Below, in pieces: positions 47,781 through 57,050 of a stretch of DNA of 64,000 nt (its first letter is position 1; each line of letters begins with the position of its first letter). The translations under genes were made by a program, and so were the position numbers. Source of the stretch: Terriglobales bacterium (GTDB taxonomy: Bacteria > Acidobacteriota > Terriglobia > Terriglobales > Acidobacteriaceae); the NCBI GenBank assembly GCA_035651655.1, contig DASRFG010000025.1, forward strand, positions 124,001-188,000. The letters are read 5' to 3'. The notes under the pieces are model-generated. The model worked only from the letters and a program-made list of their open reading frames with translations, ran no database searches and was not told the origin of the DNA.

Positions 47781-49892
47781 ATGCGAAAGTTAACGATGGG
47801 GCTGACGCTAGCCATGCTTACAGCTTGGGTATTGGCGCCGAAACTCAACGCCTGGACTCCGGCGTTCGGCCGGGTGGTCATTGTGGATCACCAACGAGTC
47901 AGCGGCGAACCGAGCATTGCCATTGACGGACAGGACCGGATCTATGTAGCGGCGCCCTACGGATTTTCTACCACGGCAAGCTTCGTGTGGCGCTCGACTG
48001 ATCACGGTATGAGCTTTCATCTGGTCCCGGGCAATGCCTCGCCATTTGGAAAACCTTCGGTGACGTGTGTGGGCGGCGGGGATTCCGCGCTGGCGATTGA
48101 CAGCAAGAACCGCCTGTATTTTGCTGACCTTCAAGGACTGACCAACGTCAGCAACAGCGTGAGCTCGGACCAGGGATCCACCTGGCTTACGACATGTAAT
48201 GCCGCCAATGATGCTGGAGTGGACCGGCAGTGGATAGCGGCTTTCGGCGATCCGCAATCAGGTGGCGCACTCTACCAGACGGTGGACCAGGTGGGGCAGT
48301 GCATTGGGGCGTGTGAGCCGAATTTGGGGCAAGTCGGCGCCAACATCGTAGAGATCACACGATCGCAGGATGGCGTAACCTTCAGCCCGCTGCCGGCACA
48401 GCAGATTGAACCCGACGGAATCGTTTCAGGAATCGTGACCGATGCGAGCGGCGGCGTGTACATCGCGCATACGGGGCTGGTGGATGCGTCCGGGAAGTTG
48501 ATTGGGGGAACGGATGCGAATGGGAATGATAACGCTTTAGTGGTGGTGCGCTTTCCGAATGGATACAACGCCAAAACGGCAACGCCGCTGATCAATGGCC
48601 AGACGCTGTGTGAGATGTCACCTACGACCTGCAAGACCTACGTTGCATACCGTGCTCCGCTGGACGCAAACGGCAACAGCACGGTGACCGTGGCGCAGGA
48701 TTTTGCGCCGATTGCAATTGATCGCGGCGGGAACCTCTATCTGACGTGGGCACAGGCACCAGTGGATAAGGCGACGGGCAATGTCGCCGGATCGAGCCAA
48801 ATCTATATGACGGTCTCAACGGACCATGGAGCAACCTGGGGCGCGCCGGTGCGGGTGACCGCAGCAACCCCGAGTTTGAAAACCAATCTGTTTCCGTGGA
48901 TTGCGGCCGGAGATCCGGGGCGAGTCGATATCGTGTGGTACGGCACGCCAACTCTCGGGTCATGCCCGAGCCAACCTTGCGGATCGAGCGCCATTCAAGC
49001 GCACTGGTCGGTGATGATGGCGCAAAGTCTGAACGCAGTCGCGAGTGGAAAGCCCAATACAGCCGCCACTTTCACCACCACGCAGGTGTCAGAAGTCTCC
49101 AACCATTTTGGGGCGATTTGTACGATGGGCATCGGCTGCTCGACCGGAGGAGATCGCGGGCTGGTGGATTTTCTAAGCGTCACAGTTGGCTTGAAAGGCG
49201 AGGCTAACGTGGTGTGGGCGGACGCCGTGAATCAGAACTTTAACGGTGGAGAATCCTCAGCACTGATCGCTTTTAATCGGCAGATCGCGGGCCCTAGTCT
49301 CTACGCCAGCGTTGGACAGGTTACAGGACCAGCGGCAGCGAGCGGAAGCGGCGCGGGATCGCCAGATGCGTTTTACTCTGCCGATGGCTTGACCATAGGA
49401 GCGTCGGGAAACATGACGCTGAAGTCGGCCTCAGTTAGCAAGCCGGATGCAACCCACTATCGTTTCAAGATCGCGGTCAAGGACCTGAGCACAATGCTGG
49501 TTTCGCCCACGCTGGGTGGCGCCAATGCCGTGTGGCTGGTGCGTTGGGAGGTGCCCGATCCTGCCGGAGCAGGGCACACCTACTTCGCGGCCATGGAATC
49601 GGATGCCGGGCAGGCGCCGAGTTTCTTTGACGGGGAGACGGGGTCCATCAATACCAGTCATGGGAAGTTTCTGACCTATCCGCCCGCGCACAACATTCAA
49701 GGAAGCTTTACTGCGTCCAGCTCAGGAGGAGTAATCACGCTTAATGTGCCGATTGCGGACGTGGGAAACAACGGAACGGCGACCTTATTCTCAATAACCG
49801 GGGTGACGGCAACGCAAACGGCGCCATCCTCAAGTGGGAACGCAATCTTCAACCAGATCAACGCGACGGCGCCATTCGATTTCAAGCCGTGA
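47781..49892 (+). CDS. Secreted BNR-type propeller protein (paralogue)
   Basis: A 703-residue exported protein with a signal peptide (1-24). It has Asp-box-like repeats (RSTDHGMSFHL, SSDQGSTWLTT, STDHGATWGAP), a LFPWIAAGDPGRVDIVWYG stretch shared with the 42251 gene, and a C-terminal beta-rich domain of about 190 residues. A Cys-rich segment (GQCIGACEP) is present. The ATG at 47781 has aaaggag upstream. The role may be recognition or binding of an extracellular polymer; no catalytic residues are certain. Confidence 0.8.
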   Translation: MRKLTMGLTLAMLTAWVLAPKLNAWTPAFGRVVIVDHQRVSGEPSIAIDGQDRIYVAAPYGFSTTASFVWRSTDHGMSFHLVPGNASPFGKPSVTCVGGGDSALAIDSKNRLYFADLQGLTNVSNSVSSDQGSTWLTTCNAANDAGVDRQWIAAFGDPQSGGALYQTVDQVGQCIGACEPNLGQVGANIVEITRSQDGVTFSPLPAQQIEPDGIVSGIVTDASGGVYIAHTGLVDASGKLIGGTDANGNDNALVVVRFPNGYNAKTATPLINGQTLCEMSPTTCKTYVAYRAPLDANGNSTVTVAQDFAPIAIDRGGNLYLTWAQAPVDKATGNVAGSSQIYMTVSTDHGATWGAPVRVTAATPSLKTNLFPWIAAGDPGRVDIVWYGTPTLGSCPSQPCGSSAIQAHWSVMMAQSLNAVASGKPNTAATFTTTQVSEVSNHFGAICTMGIGCSTGGDRGLVDFLSVTVGLKGEANVVWADAVNQNFNGGESSALIAFNRQIAGPSLYASVGQVTGPAAASGSGAGSPDAFYSADGLTIGASGNMTLKSASVSKPDATHYRFKIAVKDLSTMLVSPTLGGANAVWLVRWEVPDPAGAGHTYFAAMESDAGQAPSFFDGETGSINTSHGKFLTYPPAHNIQGSFTASSSGGVITLNVPIADVGNNGTATLFSITGVTATQTAPSSSGNAIFNQINATAPFDFKP

Positions 49893-50034
49893 AGAGAGGG
49901 GAATCGGGATACCCTGGCAGGTCTAGCCCGGGGGTACGCAGGTAGTGCGGGTGCGCACTAAGGGCGCCGGCTGGCCCGGGGAGTGACCTGGGTAACGTTT
50001 CTGTTAGAGCGCAGTCGCGGTAATCTCCTACGCA

Positions 50035-50406
50035 ATGGGAGCAGAGCGCCGAAAACACCCACGCACCAGAATGATCTTGCCTTTACGTGCCTTCCTAAGC
50101 ACGGACGGGGGCGCTGCCAAGCCGGTCGAGTTTGTGCATACGCTTGACGTGGGCCAGGTCGGAGCCCGCCTGGGTGGACTGCGTTCTTGCCTAAAACTGG
50201 GCGAAACCATCACCCTGCAACGGGGCCAACAAAAAGCAAAGTTTAAGGTGGTATGGATCCATCAGGTGGGCGCGAATGAAGTCCAGGCCGGCGTGGAAGC
50301 GCTAAACGGATCGCCGGATTTTTGGGGCGTGGATTTGTCCGCCGACCGAGCAGCAAAAGAACCTGGCATGGGATTGCTGCTGAAAGTCCTCAAAGCCGGC
50401 AAGTAA
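50035..50406 (+). CDS. PilZ-like domain protein
   Basis: A 123-residue cytosolic protein with the start of a PilZ domain: RRKHPRTRMILPLRAF supplies the RxxxR-type motif, and DVGQVGARLGG replaces the usual (D/N)xSxxG. PilZ proteins bind cyclic di-GMP; the second motif is altered (Gly for Ser), so binding may be weak. The ATG at 50035 is taken. It converges on a response regulator gene. Confidence 0.8.
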   Translation: MGAERRKHPRTRMILPLRAFLSTDGGAAKPVEFVHTLDVGQVGARLGGLRSCLKLGETITLQRGQQKAKFKVVWIHQVGANEVQAGVEALNGSPDFWGVDLSADRAAKEPGMGLLLKVLKAGK

Positions 50407-50432
50407 ACAGCCAGATCGCGCGGCCGAGGTCC

Positions 50433-51308
50433 TCAGGCTGCGTTCTTCGATTCCAAGTAGGCCTGGAGCGAGGCTTGCAGCTGTGAGTCAAGCGCGTAGT
50501 TCAACCGCTTCAAATCCGGCATTAAGTTGCTGATATCGAGCACGAGCAGATTGTCCTGGATGACACTGTAGAGTACCTGCTCGACACAGCGCAGATCCTC
50601 CACCAGAAGTGCCGCAGTGTAACCCTGCTCGCGGCGCACTCTTCCGTGTTCGGCAGCAGATTCGCTAACTTTCTGGGGAAGCTGATTGCGGTGAGTTTGC
50701 AATTGTGTAGAAAGCTGCTTGAGGAGCTTGGGCATGTGATCCACGCGACCCCGGTCAGAGATGGGAATTGCGGCAAGTAATGGATTCTCCTTCATGCTGC
50801 GCAGGGTATCGGCGATGATCGGGTCAATGTTCTCCAGCAGGATTTCAGCAATCTGCTTGCGGGGAAGCGGGCGGTGCGGAACTGGCCGGGCGAGTTTCTG
50901 CTTAATGTTATTAATCAGGGTGGCGACATCAGCAGGTTTAACCAGATAGTCGTCGACCTGGGCGCGAATGGCTTGCAATGCGGTTTCAAATGCGGGATAC
51001 CCGGTAAGGATGAAATTTATACACGAGGGCTGCATGCGGCGCATGGCGCTGACCACAATGAAGCCGTCTCCAGGCTCGCCGATGTTTAAGTCTGAGATGA
51101 GAACCCCATAAGGGCGCAATTTGATTTCGTCAAGCGCTTCCGGAACGGAGGCAACGGCGGTGACTTCGAAGCTTTCCTGTTCCAAAATACGGGGGAGGGT
51201 CTGGAGAATGCCGGGCTCGTCATCCACCAACAACAAGCGAGTGCGTGTCCGAGGGCTCTTATCGGGCACTTTGAAGTCCTTTCCGGGCACAGCGTGACTC
51301 GGCGCCAT
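50433..51308 (-). CDS. Response regulator with RsbRD_N-like output domain
   Basis: A 291-residue protein. Residues about 22-140 are a receiver (RLLLVDDEPGILQTLPRIL, VLISDLNIGEPGDG, YLVKPAD). Residues about 150-285 resemble the helical N-terminal domain of RsbR/RsbU-type stress regulators (LLENIDPIIADTLRSMKEN, HGRVRREQGYTAALLVEDLR). Such domains sense signals or dock partners, so this looks like an adaptor linking phosphorelay to a stress cascade. The partner kinase is not in the window. Confidence 0.85.
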   Translation of the reverse strand: MAPSHAVPGKDFKVPDKSPRTRTRLLLVDDEPGILQTLPRILEQESFEVTAVASVPEALDEIKLRPYGVLISDLNIGEPGDGFIVVSAMRRMQPSCINFILTGYPAFETALQAIRAQVDDYLVKPADVATLINNIKQKLARPVPHRPLPRKQIAEILLENIDPIIADTLRSMKENPLLAAIPISDRGRVDHMPKLLKQLSTQLQTHRNQLPQKVSESAAEHGRVRREQGYTAALLVEDLRCVEQVLYSVIQDNLLVLDISNLMPDLKRLNYALDSQLQASLQAYLESKNAA

Positions 51309-51550
51309 CGCCTAAAAGTACGCTAGAAGTGGGGTGTTTTTACAAAAGCAGTATACCTTTGGATCAGCTACTTGCAATCAGGAAAGATGGGCCGGATGGA
51401 GCGGCGACGGAGCGACGTAACCTCTGGATCCGGCCCCTATCGCGGTGGTTGCGATCACCGCGATCACTGAGGTGTGTGGGATGGGTAGCCTGCGCGGAGG
51501 GGTTGCTCAGCGGATATAGACTGATATCACCTGATGAGCACAAAAGCCGT

Positions 51551-51904
51551 TTAGAAGCGTGTTTGAGCGCCGATGGAACGCAACGCGGCGACCAGGTGTT
51601 CCAGATGTTTCCAATCCTCGACGGTGACCCCGTTGGTAAATTGAATGCCTATCCCGTCGGCGTCACGCCGCCGTACCACTCCCCAAAGATCGGCACGCAA
51701 GTCGGCGGTATTGAGGAGGATTCGAAGTCGTGTGTTCTCTGGGATGGCGGTTGGACCCTGCAGGTAGCAGCCGCTCAAACTTATGTTGCGTAGGGTTGCC
51801 GACACTGCGGCGCTGGCGTCGGGAGGCTGCAACTCCACGTTCGCTGCAAGAGAATAGCGGGGATGTTGAAGGTCGTTCTTGGCGGATTTGACCTTGCTGG
51901 ACAT
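51551..51904 (-). CDS. PilZ-domain protein
   Basis: A 117-residue cytosolic protein with a full PilZ pattern: QHPRYSLAANVEL and LRNISLSGCYLQG, then a beta-barrel ending in GVVRRRDADGIGIQF. It should bind cyclic di-GMP or act as an adaptor. The ATG at 51904 starts it. A plus-strand open frame over the same region (51329-51793) is its shadow. Confidence 0.85.
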   Translation of the reverse strand: MSSKVKSAKNDLQHPRYSLAANVELQPPDASAAVSATLRNISLSGCYLQGPTAIPENTRLRILLNTADLRADLWGVVRRRDADGIGIQFTNGVTVEDWKHLEHLVAALRSIGAQTRF

Positions 51905-52070
51905 GGTGGCAAGACCGAGTGAGTCAATGAATCAATGAATGAATGAAGCAATGAGTCCAATAGAACCGTAGGCGAAGCCAGGTAAGGTGTCCAAATTACG
52001 TTGGTGCAGGGGCTAAGCGGGCAACGGGCGCATAGCGGTTGTGAAATGGGAAACGGCACGGGGCAAAGAA

Positions 52071-52096
52071 AAAAGCCGAGGGCGCTGGCCCTCGGC
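52071..52096 (-). terminator. Rho-independent terminator
   Basis: On the minus strand gccgagggc-cag-cgccctcggc-type stem followed by six T. It lies about 22 nt after the stop of the Asp/Arg-repeat protein gene. Confidence 0.88.
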
Positions 52097-52117
52097 AAAG
52101 TCGTTTAAAGATATTGG

Positions 52118-52495
52118 TTAGACCTTGTGGCGAAGTTGGCGGTGATCTTTGCGGACATCGCGGCGGTCGTGACGGATGTCGCGACGGTCGTGACGAATAT
52201 CGCGACGGTCGTGGCGGAGGTCACGCTTGTCGGCGCGAATGTCGCGCATTTCCTTGTGAGCGGCAGCCTTGTTACCGTTCTTCAGGTCCTGGCGCAACGC
52301 GCGGCGGTCCTTGGCAATGTCGCGTCTGTCTTTATTAATGTCACGACGGTCCTGACGGCGATCCATGCGGTCGTGACGAAGATCGCGGCGGTCGTGGCGG
52401 AGATCCTTGCGGTCGGCCTCTTGGCCGAGTGCCGCGGCAACGCTGAGTGTGGCTGCCAATAAGAGCAGCGTAATGCGAGTTAAAAGTCGAATCAT
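52118..52495 (-). CDS. Secreted Asp/Arg-repeat protein
   Basis: A 125-residue exported protein. The signal peptide (1-23) ends before QEADRKD. The mature part is almost only charged heptads of the type RRDIRHD, with variants RRDINKD and KRDLRHD, predicted as one long alpha-helix with alternating Asp/Arg faces. No Cys and few hydrophobic residues are present. The ATG at 52495 has ggagg at good spacing; an upstream in-frame ATG at 52603 is not needed. Relatives occur as uncharacterised acidobacterial periplasmic proteins. A role in envelope or acid/desiccation protection is only a guess. Confidence 0.82.
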   Translation of the reverse strand: MIRLLTRITLLLLAATLSVAAALGQEADRKDLRHDRRDLRHDRMDRRQDRRDINKDRRDIAKDRRALRQDLKNGNKAAAHKEMRDIRADKRDLRHDRRDIRHDRRDIRHDRRDVRKDHRQLRHKV

Positions 52496-52722
52496 ATGTC
52501 GGCCTCCCTGCCTGACAATCTGTACGGTTATAACCCTGAAGGCCGAAATAGTTGTGTTACGGGGGTAACTGAGAAGGGAAGTGGTGGGCTGATTTGCGGC
52601 CAAACATCGAGAGGACGTATTTCCGCGCGAAAGGGCGGACTAGTACGACGGTAATTTGCGGAGAGGAATATCTCTATATACGATATATGTGTTGTTCTAC
52701 CCGCAGAAGCTTCGCATCCGAG

Positions 52723-52757
52723 GGAAACCCGCTGCTCAGGGCGCAGCGGGTTTTTTA
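52723..52757 (+). terminator. Orphan rho-independent terminator
   Basis: aaacccgctgc-tcagggc-gcagcgggttt followed by more T on the plus strand. No plus-strand gene lies upstream (the nearest gene is on the minus strand), so it could end a small RNA that starts within 52600-52700. Confidence 0.7.
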
Positions 52758-52774
52758 TTTCGAGCTGACAGCTG

Positions 52775-53182
52775 TTAACGCAAGACGCTGGTCAGTGAAC
52801 GCAGCAGGGCTGGGCCTTCAGATCGCAACTCCTTAAAACTGTATATAACCAATCTCTCGAGGGTCCTTTCGCCGCGGGGCGTAAGGCTCACGAGAACAAC
52901 CCGGCGATCGTTGGCGTCGCGCTGCCGGTGCAACAGGCCGCGGAACTCTAACTTCGCGATGATGGCGATGGCGGTATGGTGGGCAATCTGGAGGCGCTGC
53001 GCAATAGCTGTGATGGTAGGCTGCTGCCCCGAGGGTAGCCCTTTAATGGCGAGCATCAACTGGTATTGCGTGGGTTCGATGCCCACGGCGCGGCCGGCTT
53101 CGGCGCGGCGCCGCAAAAAGCAGGCAAGCTGATAGCGAAATTCGGCCAGCGTCCGGTATTCGGAAAGCTCGAGGTCGTGCAT
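52775..53182 (-). CDS. MarR-family transcriptional regulator
   Basis: A 135-residue winged-helix dimeric repressor. The DNA-binding part is PTITAIAQRLQIAHHTAIAI (recognition helix) and the wing is LLHRQRDANDRRVVLVSLTPRG. The ATG at 53182 starts at the usual place before the first dimerisation helix (LSEYRTLAEFRYQLACFL); the longer open frame to 53323 has no ribosome site and a composition unlike protein. The ligand and targets are unknown. Confidence 0.88.
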   Translation of the reverse strand: MHDLELSEYRTLAEFRYQLACFLRRRAEAGRAVGIEPTQYQLMLAIKGLPSGQQPTITAIAQRLQIAHHTAIAIIAKLEFRGLLHRQRDANDRRVVLVSLTPRGERTLERLVIYSFKELRSEGPALLRSLTSVLR

Positions 53183-53330
53183 CCGGCATGAGGGTAGCAG
53201 GATGCCGGCGGCGCTTTGTAGTAAGTGGGAAGGTTCGCCGGGCGGGTGGAATGCGGAAAAACCGGCTCCGAGGCCGCGCGCCGCACGAGGGAAGCAACTA
53301 GGAGAATGATGCTGGAATCCCACTACTTTG

Positions 53331-53627
53331 ATGAACCACGATTTCGAGCGTCGAAGAGTCCTGAAAAGCAGTGGGGAGGTTCTCGGCTCCTACTGTCAGC
53401 GCTGCGGCCACCTGGTGGCAGTGAGTCCCAGCGGGGTCACCCTCGACATGGGCGAAAAAATGCATAAATGCAACGGAACCCTCTCTGCCGCCCAGTACGC
53501 TGGCCAACCGCGGCGGCGTAGTCGAAAAGGGCCCAAACAGGTACGGGCGATTCTTCGCCAGAAAATCGCAAAGGTGCGGACGCGACGACAGAGACGCGGG
53601 GCGCGCATCACCCCGGGGAGTAAATGA
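53331..53627 (+). CDS. Small zinc-ribbon-like basic protein
   Basis: A 98-residue protein. One CxxC (YCQRCGHLV) and a later Cys (HKCNG) suggest a degenerate zinc ribbon in the first half. The second half is very basic (PRRRSRKGPKQVRAIL, RTRRQRRGARI), as in nucleic-acid-binding tails. The start is uncertain, since only weak ribosome-site sequence precedes ATG 53331. The function is unknown. Confidence 0.6.
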   Translation: MNHDFERRRVLKSSGEVLGSYCQRCGHLVAVSPSGVTLDMGEKMHKCNGTLSAAQYAGQPRRRSRKGPKQVRAILRQKIAKVRTRRQRRGARITPGSK

Positions 53628-53673
53628 GAGCGTTAACGATGGCGCTGGAGTGATGGAAACAGGGTGGGCGGCT

Positions 53674-53868
53674 TCAGGCCACGTTCTCTTCTTCTTTGTA
53701 ACCCTTGGCTTGCAGTATTTGGTTCAAGCGCAACTTGAGCTCTTCAAGCCGCGTTTTTTCTGATTCTTCTTCTTCCCGTTTGGAGCGGTTGTGTATAAGC
53801 TGACGAATGATCGAGGATGGGGCTGCGGCTTCGATTGGCATCTCTGGTGTCGGTCTGTGTCGCGTCAT
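53674..53868 (-). CDS. Small coiled-coil protein
   Basis: A 64-residue protein, mostly one charged helix (SKREEEESEKTRLEELKLRL), with no known domain. The ATG at 53868 starts it. It may be a small regulatory or structural protein. Confidence 0.5.
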   Translation of the reverse strand: MTRHRPTPEMPIEAAAPSSIIRQLIHNRSKREEEESEKTRLEELKLRLNQILQAKGYKEEENVA

Positions 53869-53960
53869 GCGGAGCAGATTGTAGGTAAATTCCAGAGCGG
53901 GGACAAGTACCCAAAAATGGTGCAGTGCGGGGAAGTCCGCTGCCGAACCATTATAAGCCC

Positions 53961-55478
53961 ATGGACAGCTCTGAACGAGTGATCTTCTCGCCTAGTTATT
54001 TCGCAAGACACCGGCAAATCGCGATTCTCATTTACATTGCGCTGGCCACCATTATCTGTCACTTACTCACGGGCGGTCGCTACGGTTTTCACCGTGACGA
54101 ATTGGCCACGCTGGACGATGCGCGTCACCTGGCTTGGGGCTACGTTGCCTACCCACCCGTCACCCCTTTCTTTGGTCGTTTAGCGCTGATCCTGTTTGGG
54201 ACATCCTTGCGAGGATTTCGATTCTTTGCCGCTTTGGCGGAGGCGATTGCGGTAGTGCTCACCGGCCTGATAGCCCGCGAGCTTGGCGGAGGGCGCAAAG
54301 CGCAGCTAATGGCGGCGGCAGCGGCGGTGCCGTTTTGTCTGGCGGGCGGTGCTTTGATGCAGTACGTGTCTTTCGATTATCTCTGGTGGGTACTAACGGC
54401 GTTCTTTGTTGTCCGATTGCTTAGGTCGGAGGAGCCTAAATGGTGGATCGCGATTGGGTCCGCGATCGGCATCGGAATGTTGACTAAATACACTATGGGA
54501 TTCTTTGCGCTGGGGGTGGCGGCCGGTGTTCTTCTGACCGATGCACGACGTCAGCTCAGGAGCAAAACGCTGTGGCTGGGTGTGGTGGTAGCGGTGCTTA
54601 TTTTCCTTCCTAATGTTCTCTGGCAGTGGCAGCACCGATTTATTTCACTCGCTTTCCTGCGGCACATCCACGAACGGGATGTGCGTATTGGGCGGACCAC
54701 AAACTTCCTTCCCGACCAGCTGGAACTCACGCTGTTTGCTTTTCCCCTTGCGATTGCGGGACTGTGTTTTTATTTCTCACCCAAGCGCCGACGGTTTCGC
54801 GCACTGGGGTGGATGTACGTCGTACCGCTCGTGTTATTTGTGCTCGCCAAGGGACGCGCGTACTACCTGGCGGCAGCCTATCCCATGCTGTATGCGGCGG
54901 GGGCGGTCTGGTTCGAGCAGTCGCTCAATTCGATCCGGTGGAGACCGATGGTTGAAGCAGTGGCTTGGATCGCGCTCGCTGCGGATATCGTAATCACGGC
55001 CGCGGTCGCTCTGCCCATGGCGCCGCCCGGAAGCCGCTGGTGGGCCATGGCTACTCGATTTGATGGTGATCTGGTTGAGGAAATCGGATGGCCGGAGTTG
55101 GTACAAGAGGTGGCGAGAATTCGTGACTCACTACCGCGGGAGGATCGCCGGCGGCTTGGGGTGCTTGCGGCCAATTATGGAGAGGCCGGGGCGATTAATC
55201 TTTATGGTCCCGCTTACGAACTGCCAACGGCAATCAGCGGCATCAATTCATTTTGGCAACGCGGCTATGGGAACCCTCCGCCGGAGACTCTGATCGTTCT
55301 TGGGCTTTCGAGACAGTTCGTAGAAAAGAATTTCGAGAGTTGCAGGTTGGCTGGTCAGGTTTCCAATCCTTACAACGTGAAGAACGAGGAGAGTGGCGAT
55401 CATCCTGATATCTTTTTCTGCCGGGGCCTGGTACGGAGTTGGCCAGAGTTCTGGAAAGATTTTCAGTACTTTGGTTGA
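53961..55478 (+). CDS. GT39/ArnT-like membrane glycosyltransferase
   Basis: A 505-residue inner-membrane protein with about 11-12 hydrophobic helices. The first periplasmic loop has HRDELATLDDARHLAWGY, containing the acidic residues typical of the polyprenyl-phosphate-dependent GT-C (PMT_2) family, followed by YPPVTPFF. It would transfer a sugar from a lipid-linked donor to an extracytoplasmic acceptor. The ATG at 53961 fits the family start. A C-terminal soluble domain of about 150 residues follows. Confidence 0.88.
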   Translation: MDSSERVIFSPSYFARHRQIAILIYIALATIICHLLTGGRYGFHRDELATLDDARHLAWGYVAYPPVTPFFGRLALILFGTSLRGFRFFAALAEAIAVVLTGLIARELGGGRKAQLMAAAAAVPFCLAGGALMQYVSFDYLWWVLTAFFVVRLLRSEEPKWWIAIGSAIGIGMLTKYTMGFFALGVAAGVLLTDARRQLRSKTLWLGVVVAVLIFLPNVLWQWQHRFISLAFLRHIHERDVRIGRTTNFLPDQLELTLFAFPLAIAGLCFYFSPKRRRFRALGWMYVVPLVLFVLAKGRAYYLAAAYPMLYAAGAVWFEQSLNSIRWRPMVEAVAWIALAADIVITAAVALPMAPPGSRWWAMATRFDGDLVEEIGWPELVQEVARIRDSLPREDRRRLGVLAANYGEAGAINLYGPAYELPTAISGINSFWQRGYGNPPPETLIVLGLSRQFVEKNFESCRLAGQVSNPYNVKNEESGDHPDIFFCRGLVRSWPEFWKDFQYFG

Positions 55479-55627
55479 TGGAGGGCGGGTGGCCCAGGTT
55501 TGCGGGTGCAGGAAACAACGGAAGGAAGAACGCACAGGTGAAGCCCACGTGCTGAGAAGAACGGCGGAAACAGCACCTCTCAGCAATCGGGTGATGAGTG
55601 AGATGGGCGCGGGTAATGAACTGTGCC

Positions 55628-55704
55628 TGGAGGGGCTGGGCGGAGTCGAACCGCCGACCTAGAGTTTAGGAAACTCTTGCTCTATCCATCTGAGCTACAG
55701 CCCC
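55628..55704 (-). tRNA. tRNA-Arg (anticodon CCT)
   Basis: A complete cloverleaf: acceptor GGGGCTG/CAGCCCC, D-arm GCTC...GAGC, anticodon stem AGAGT/ACTCT with loop TTCCTAA (CCU), variable loop AGGTC, T-arm GGCGG-TTCGACT-CCGCC. The 3' CCA is encoded. The discriminator is U, unusual for Arg. It decodes AGG. Confidence 0.95.
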
Positions 55705-56127
55705 ACCACATTTCAAGCTGTAATAACCTCTCCATTGTAACCCCTTCTCTGCGAGAGCATGACGGAGTTCTGCGAGGATTGACCGTAACGGCTCTGCAGA
55801 TAAGGAAATGCCGGCGGCAGACCGACGGAAACAACCGGCACACGACTCAGATGGTGATCAGTTTGACCTGACCCGAGCGCCGATGTTCCTAAAGGGCGCG
55901 AGGATGACGCACGAGAGAGGGCTGCTGGTGACGCTGCGGCTAGAGAACGTCTTGCGACATTGCAGAAATCAGGGTTTCAGCAGTCAGCTCAGTCCAAATA
56001 GTCCTAGCTGAGGCGGGGTTACTGTGCATTGCAAGTCTGTCGAGCCTTGTGATGATGGCGGGGTTTTTATTGCCTGTTACTGTCGTCACTTCCGACAATT
56101 TGAGACATCGAACTACGATGTTTCGTA
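55705..56127. other. Intergenic stretch without a gene
   Basis: About 420 nt between tRNA-Arg and a receiver-like gene. It contains only short frames with no domain. No integrase or att-like repeat of the tRNA 3' end is visible. Confidence 0.5.
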
Positions 56128-56514
56128 ATGCCGAGTAAAATACTTCCTTACAAACGGGAAATGTCCAGATCCCGCACAATTCTGATTGTTGATGGTTCGA
56201 GCGATCAGATGTTCCGGCTGTTGCATGGGGTTAGTGACGCCGGTTGGTCTGTTCTTTTGGCCGATTCCGCTGCTGCCTGCCTATCACTCGCAGCTCAGCA
56301 CAAGCCTGCGGCTGTGTTGCTCGATGAGACCTTGGCGACCGTAGATCAATGGTCAATCTCTGAACTGGTTCATCTGGTCAGTGCAAAGAGTGTGGTTGTG
56401 CTGGTCGCAGAGGAACCTAACAACTGGCGAGACTTGCCGAAATTTGTCAGTAGGGTCGTACCACGCTCAGACCCTACCAATGCCATCTCTGTCCTGCGAG
56501 AGATTCTGGCCTGA
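56128..56514 (+). CDS. Degenerate receiver-domain protein
   Basis: A 128-residue protein with a CheY-like fold: ILIVDGSSDQMFRLLHGV replaces the DD pocket with DG, and AAVLLDETLATVDQW keeps one Asp at the phospho-acceptor position. The Lys of switch strand 5 is not evident (SRVVPRSDP). It may work without phosphorylation. The start may also be ATG 56161. It converges on a normal receiver gene only 3 nt away. Confidence 0.72.
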   Translation: MPSKILPYKREMSRSRTILIVDGSSDQMFRLLHGVSDAGWSVLLADSAAACLSLAAQHKPAAVLLDETLATVDQWSISELVHLVSAKSVVVLVAEEPNNWRDLPKFVSRVVPRSDPTNAISVLREILA

Positions 56515-56517
56515 AAA

Positions 56518-56889
56518 TCAAGTACGTGGTTGAGCTTTGGGCTTGCTGAATTGTTGCAGTTCGCTTAACAGAACGCTTGGCGACTCGCTCTTATCGATAC
56601 ATTTGTTTGCGAGCTTAACTAAGCAGCCAGGAATACGTTTACAAGAACCTGTGAGCACGATGATCGGAACTGTGGGCCACCGATTCTTGAGGATAACGGC
56701 CACTTCTTCGCCGTCCATTCCGGGCATTTCGTAGTCGAGCAGGACTACGTCAATGGCGTGCTGCTCTGCCAGCTTGATTGCAGCCAGGCCGCTCGTAGCT
56801 ATCAGGGTTTGGTAGCCGAAGGCCTCCAGAAACACCTTCCGTACGGCAAGGCCGTCCGCGTTATCATCCACGCACAGTATGAGGGCCAC
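56518..56889 (-). CDS. Single-domain response regulator
   Basis: A 123-residue receiver: LILCVDDNADGLAVRKVFLE, VVLLDYEMPGMDG with the phospho-acceptor Asp, and IIVLTGS. The expected Lys region reads CIDKSES. No output domain is present. The partner kinase is unknown. Confidence 0.9.
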   Translation of the reverse strand: MALILCVDDNADGLAVRKVFLEAFGYQTLIATSGLAAIKLAEQHAIDVVLLDYEMPGMDGEEVAVILKNRWPTVPIIVLTGSCKRIPGCLVKLANKCIDKSESPSVLLSELQQFSKPKAQPRT

Positions 56890-57050
56890 CTAAGCCTAAA
56901 CGTCAGCCACGCCGGTTCAGATTTCGATTGTGCAAAAAACAAGGCGGTCTGATTCAAGGTGTTTACTAGTCTAGCAATGCGTGTGATGCTTGGCTGCTGG
57001 CACGCACGCGGCTACACCCGCGAACCGGGTTCGGCGTGGCTGCTGATTTC

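Noticed and set aside
52130-52420. Regular short DNA repeats resembling a CRISPR array
   Set aside because: The 21-bp periodicity without unique spacers encodes the Asp/Arg heptads of one protein; there are no cas genes.
55628-56127. tRNA-Arg as an attachment site for a genomic island
   Set aside because: No integrase and no repeat of the tRNA 3' end were found in the window.
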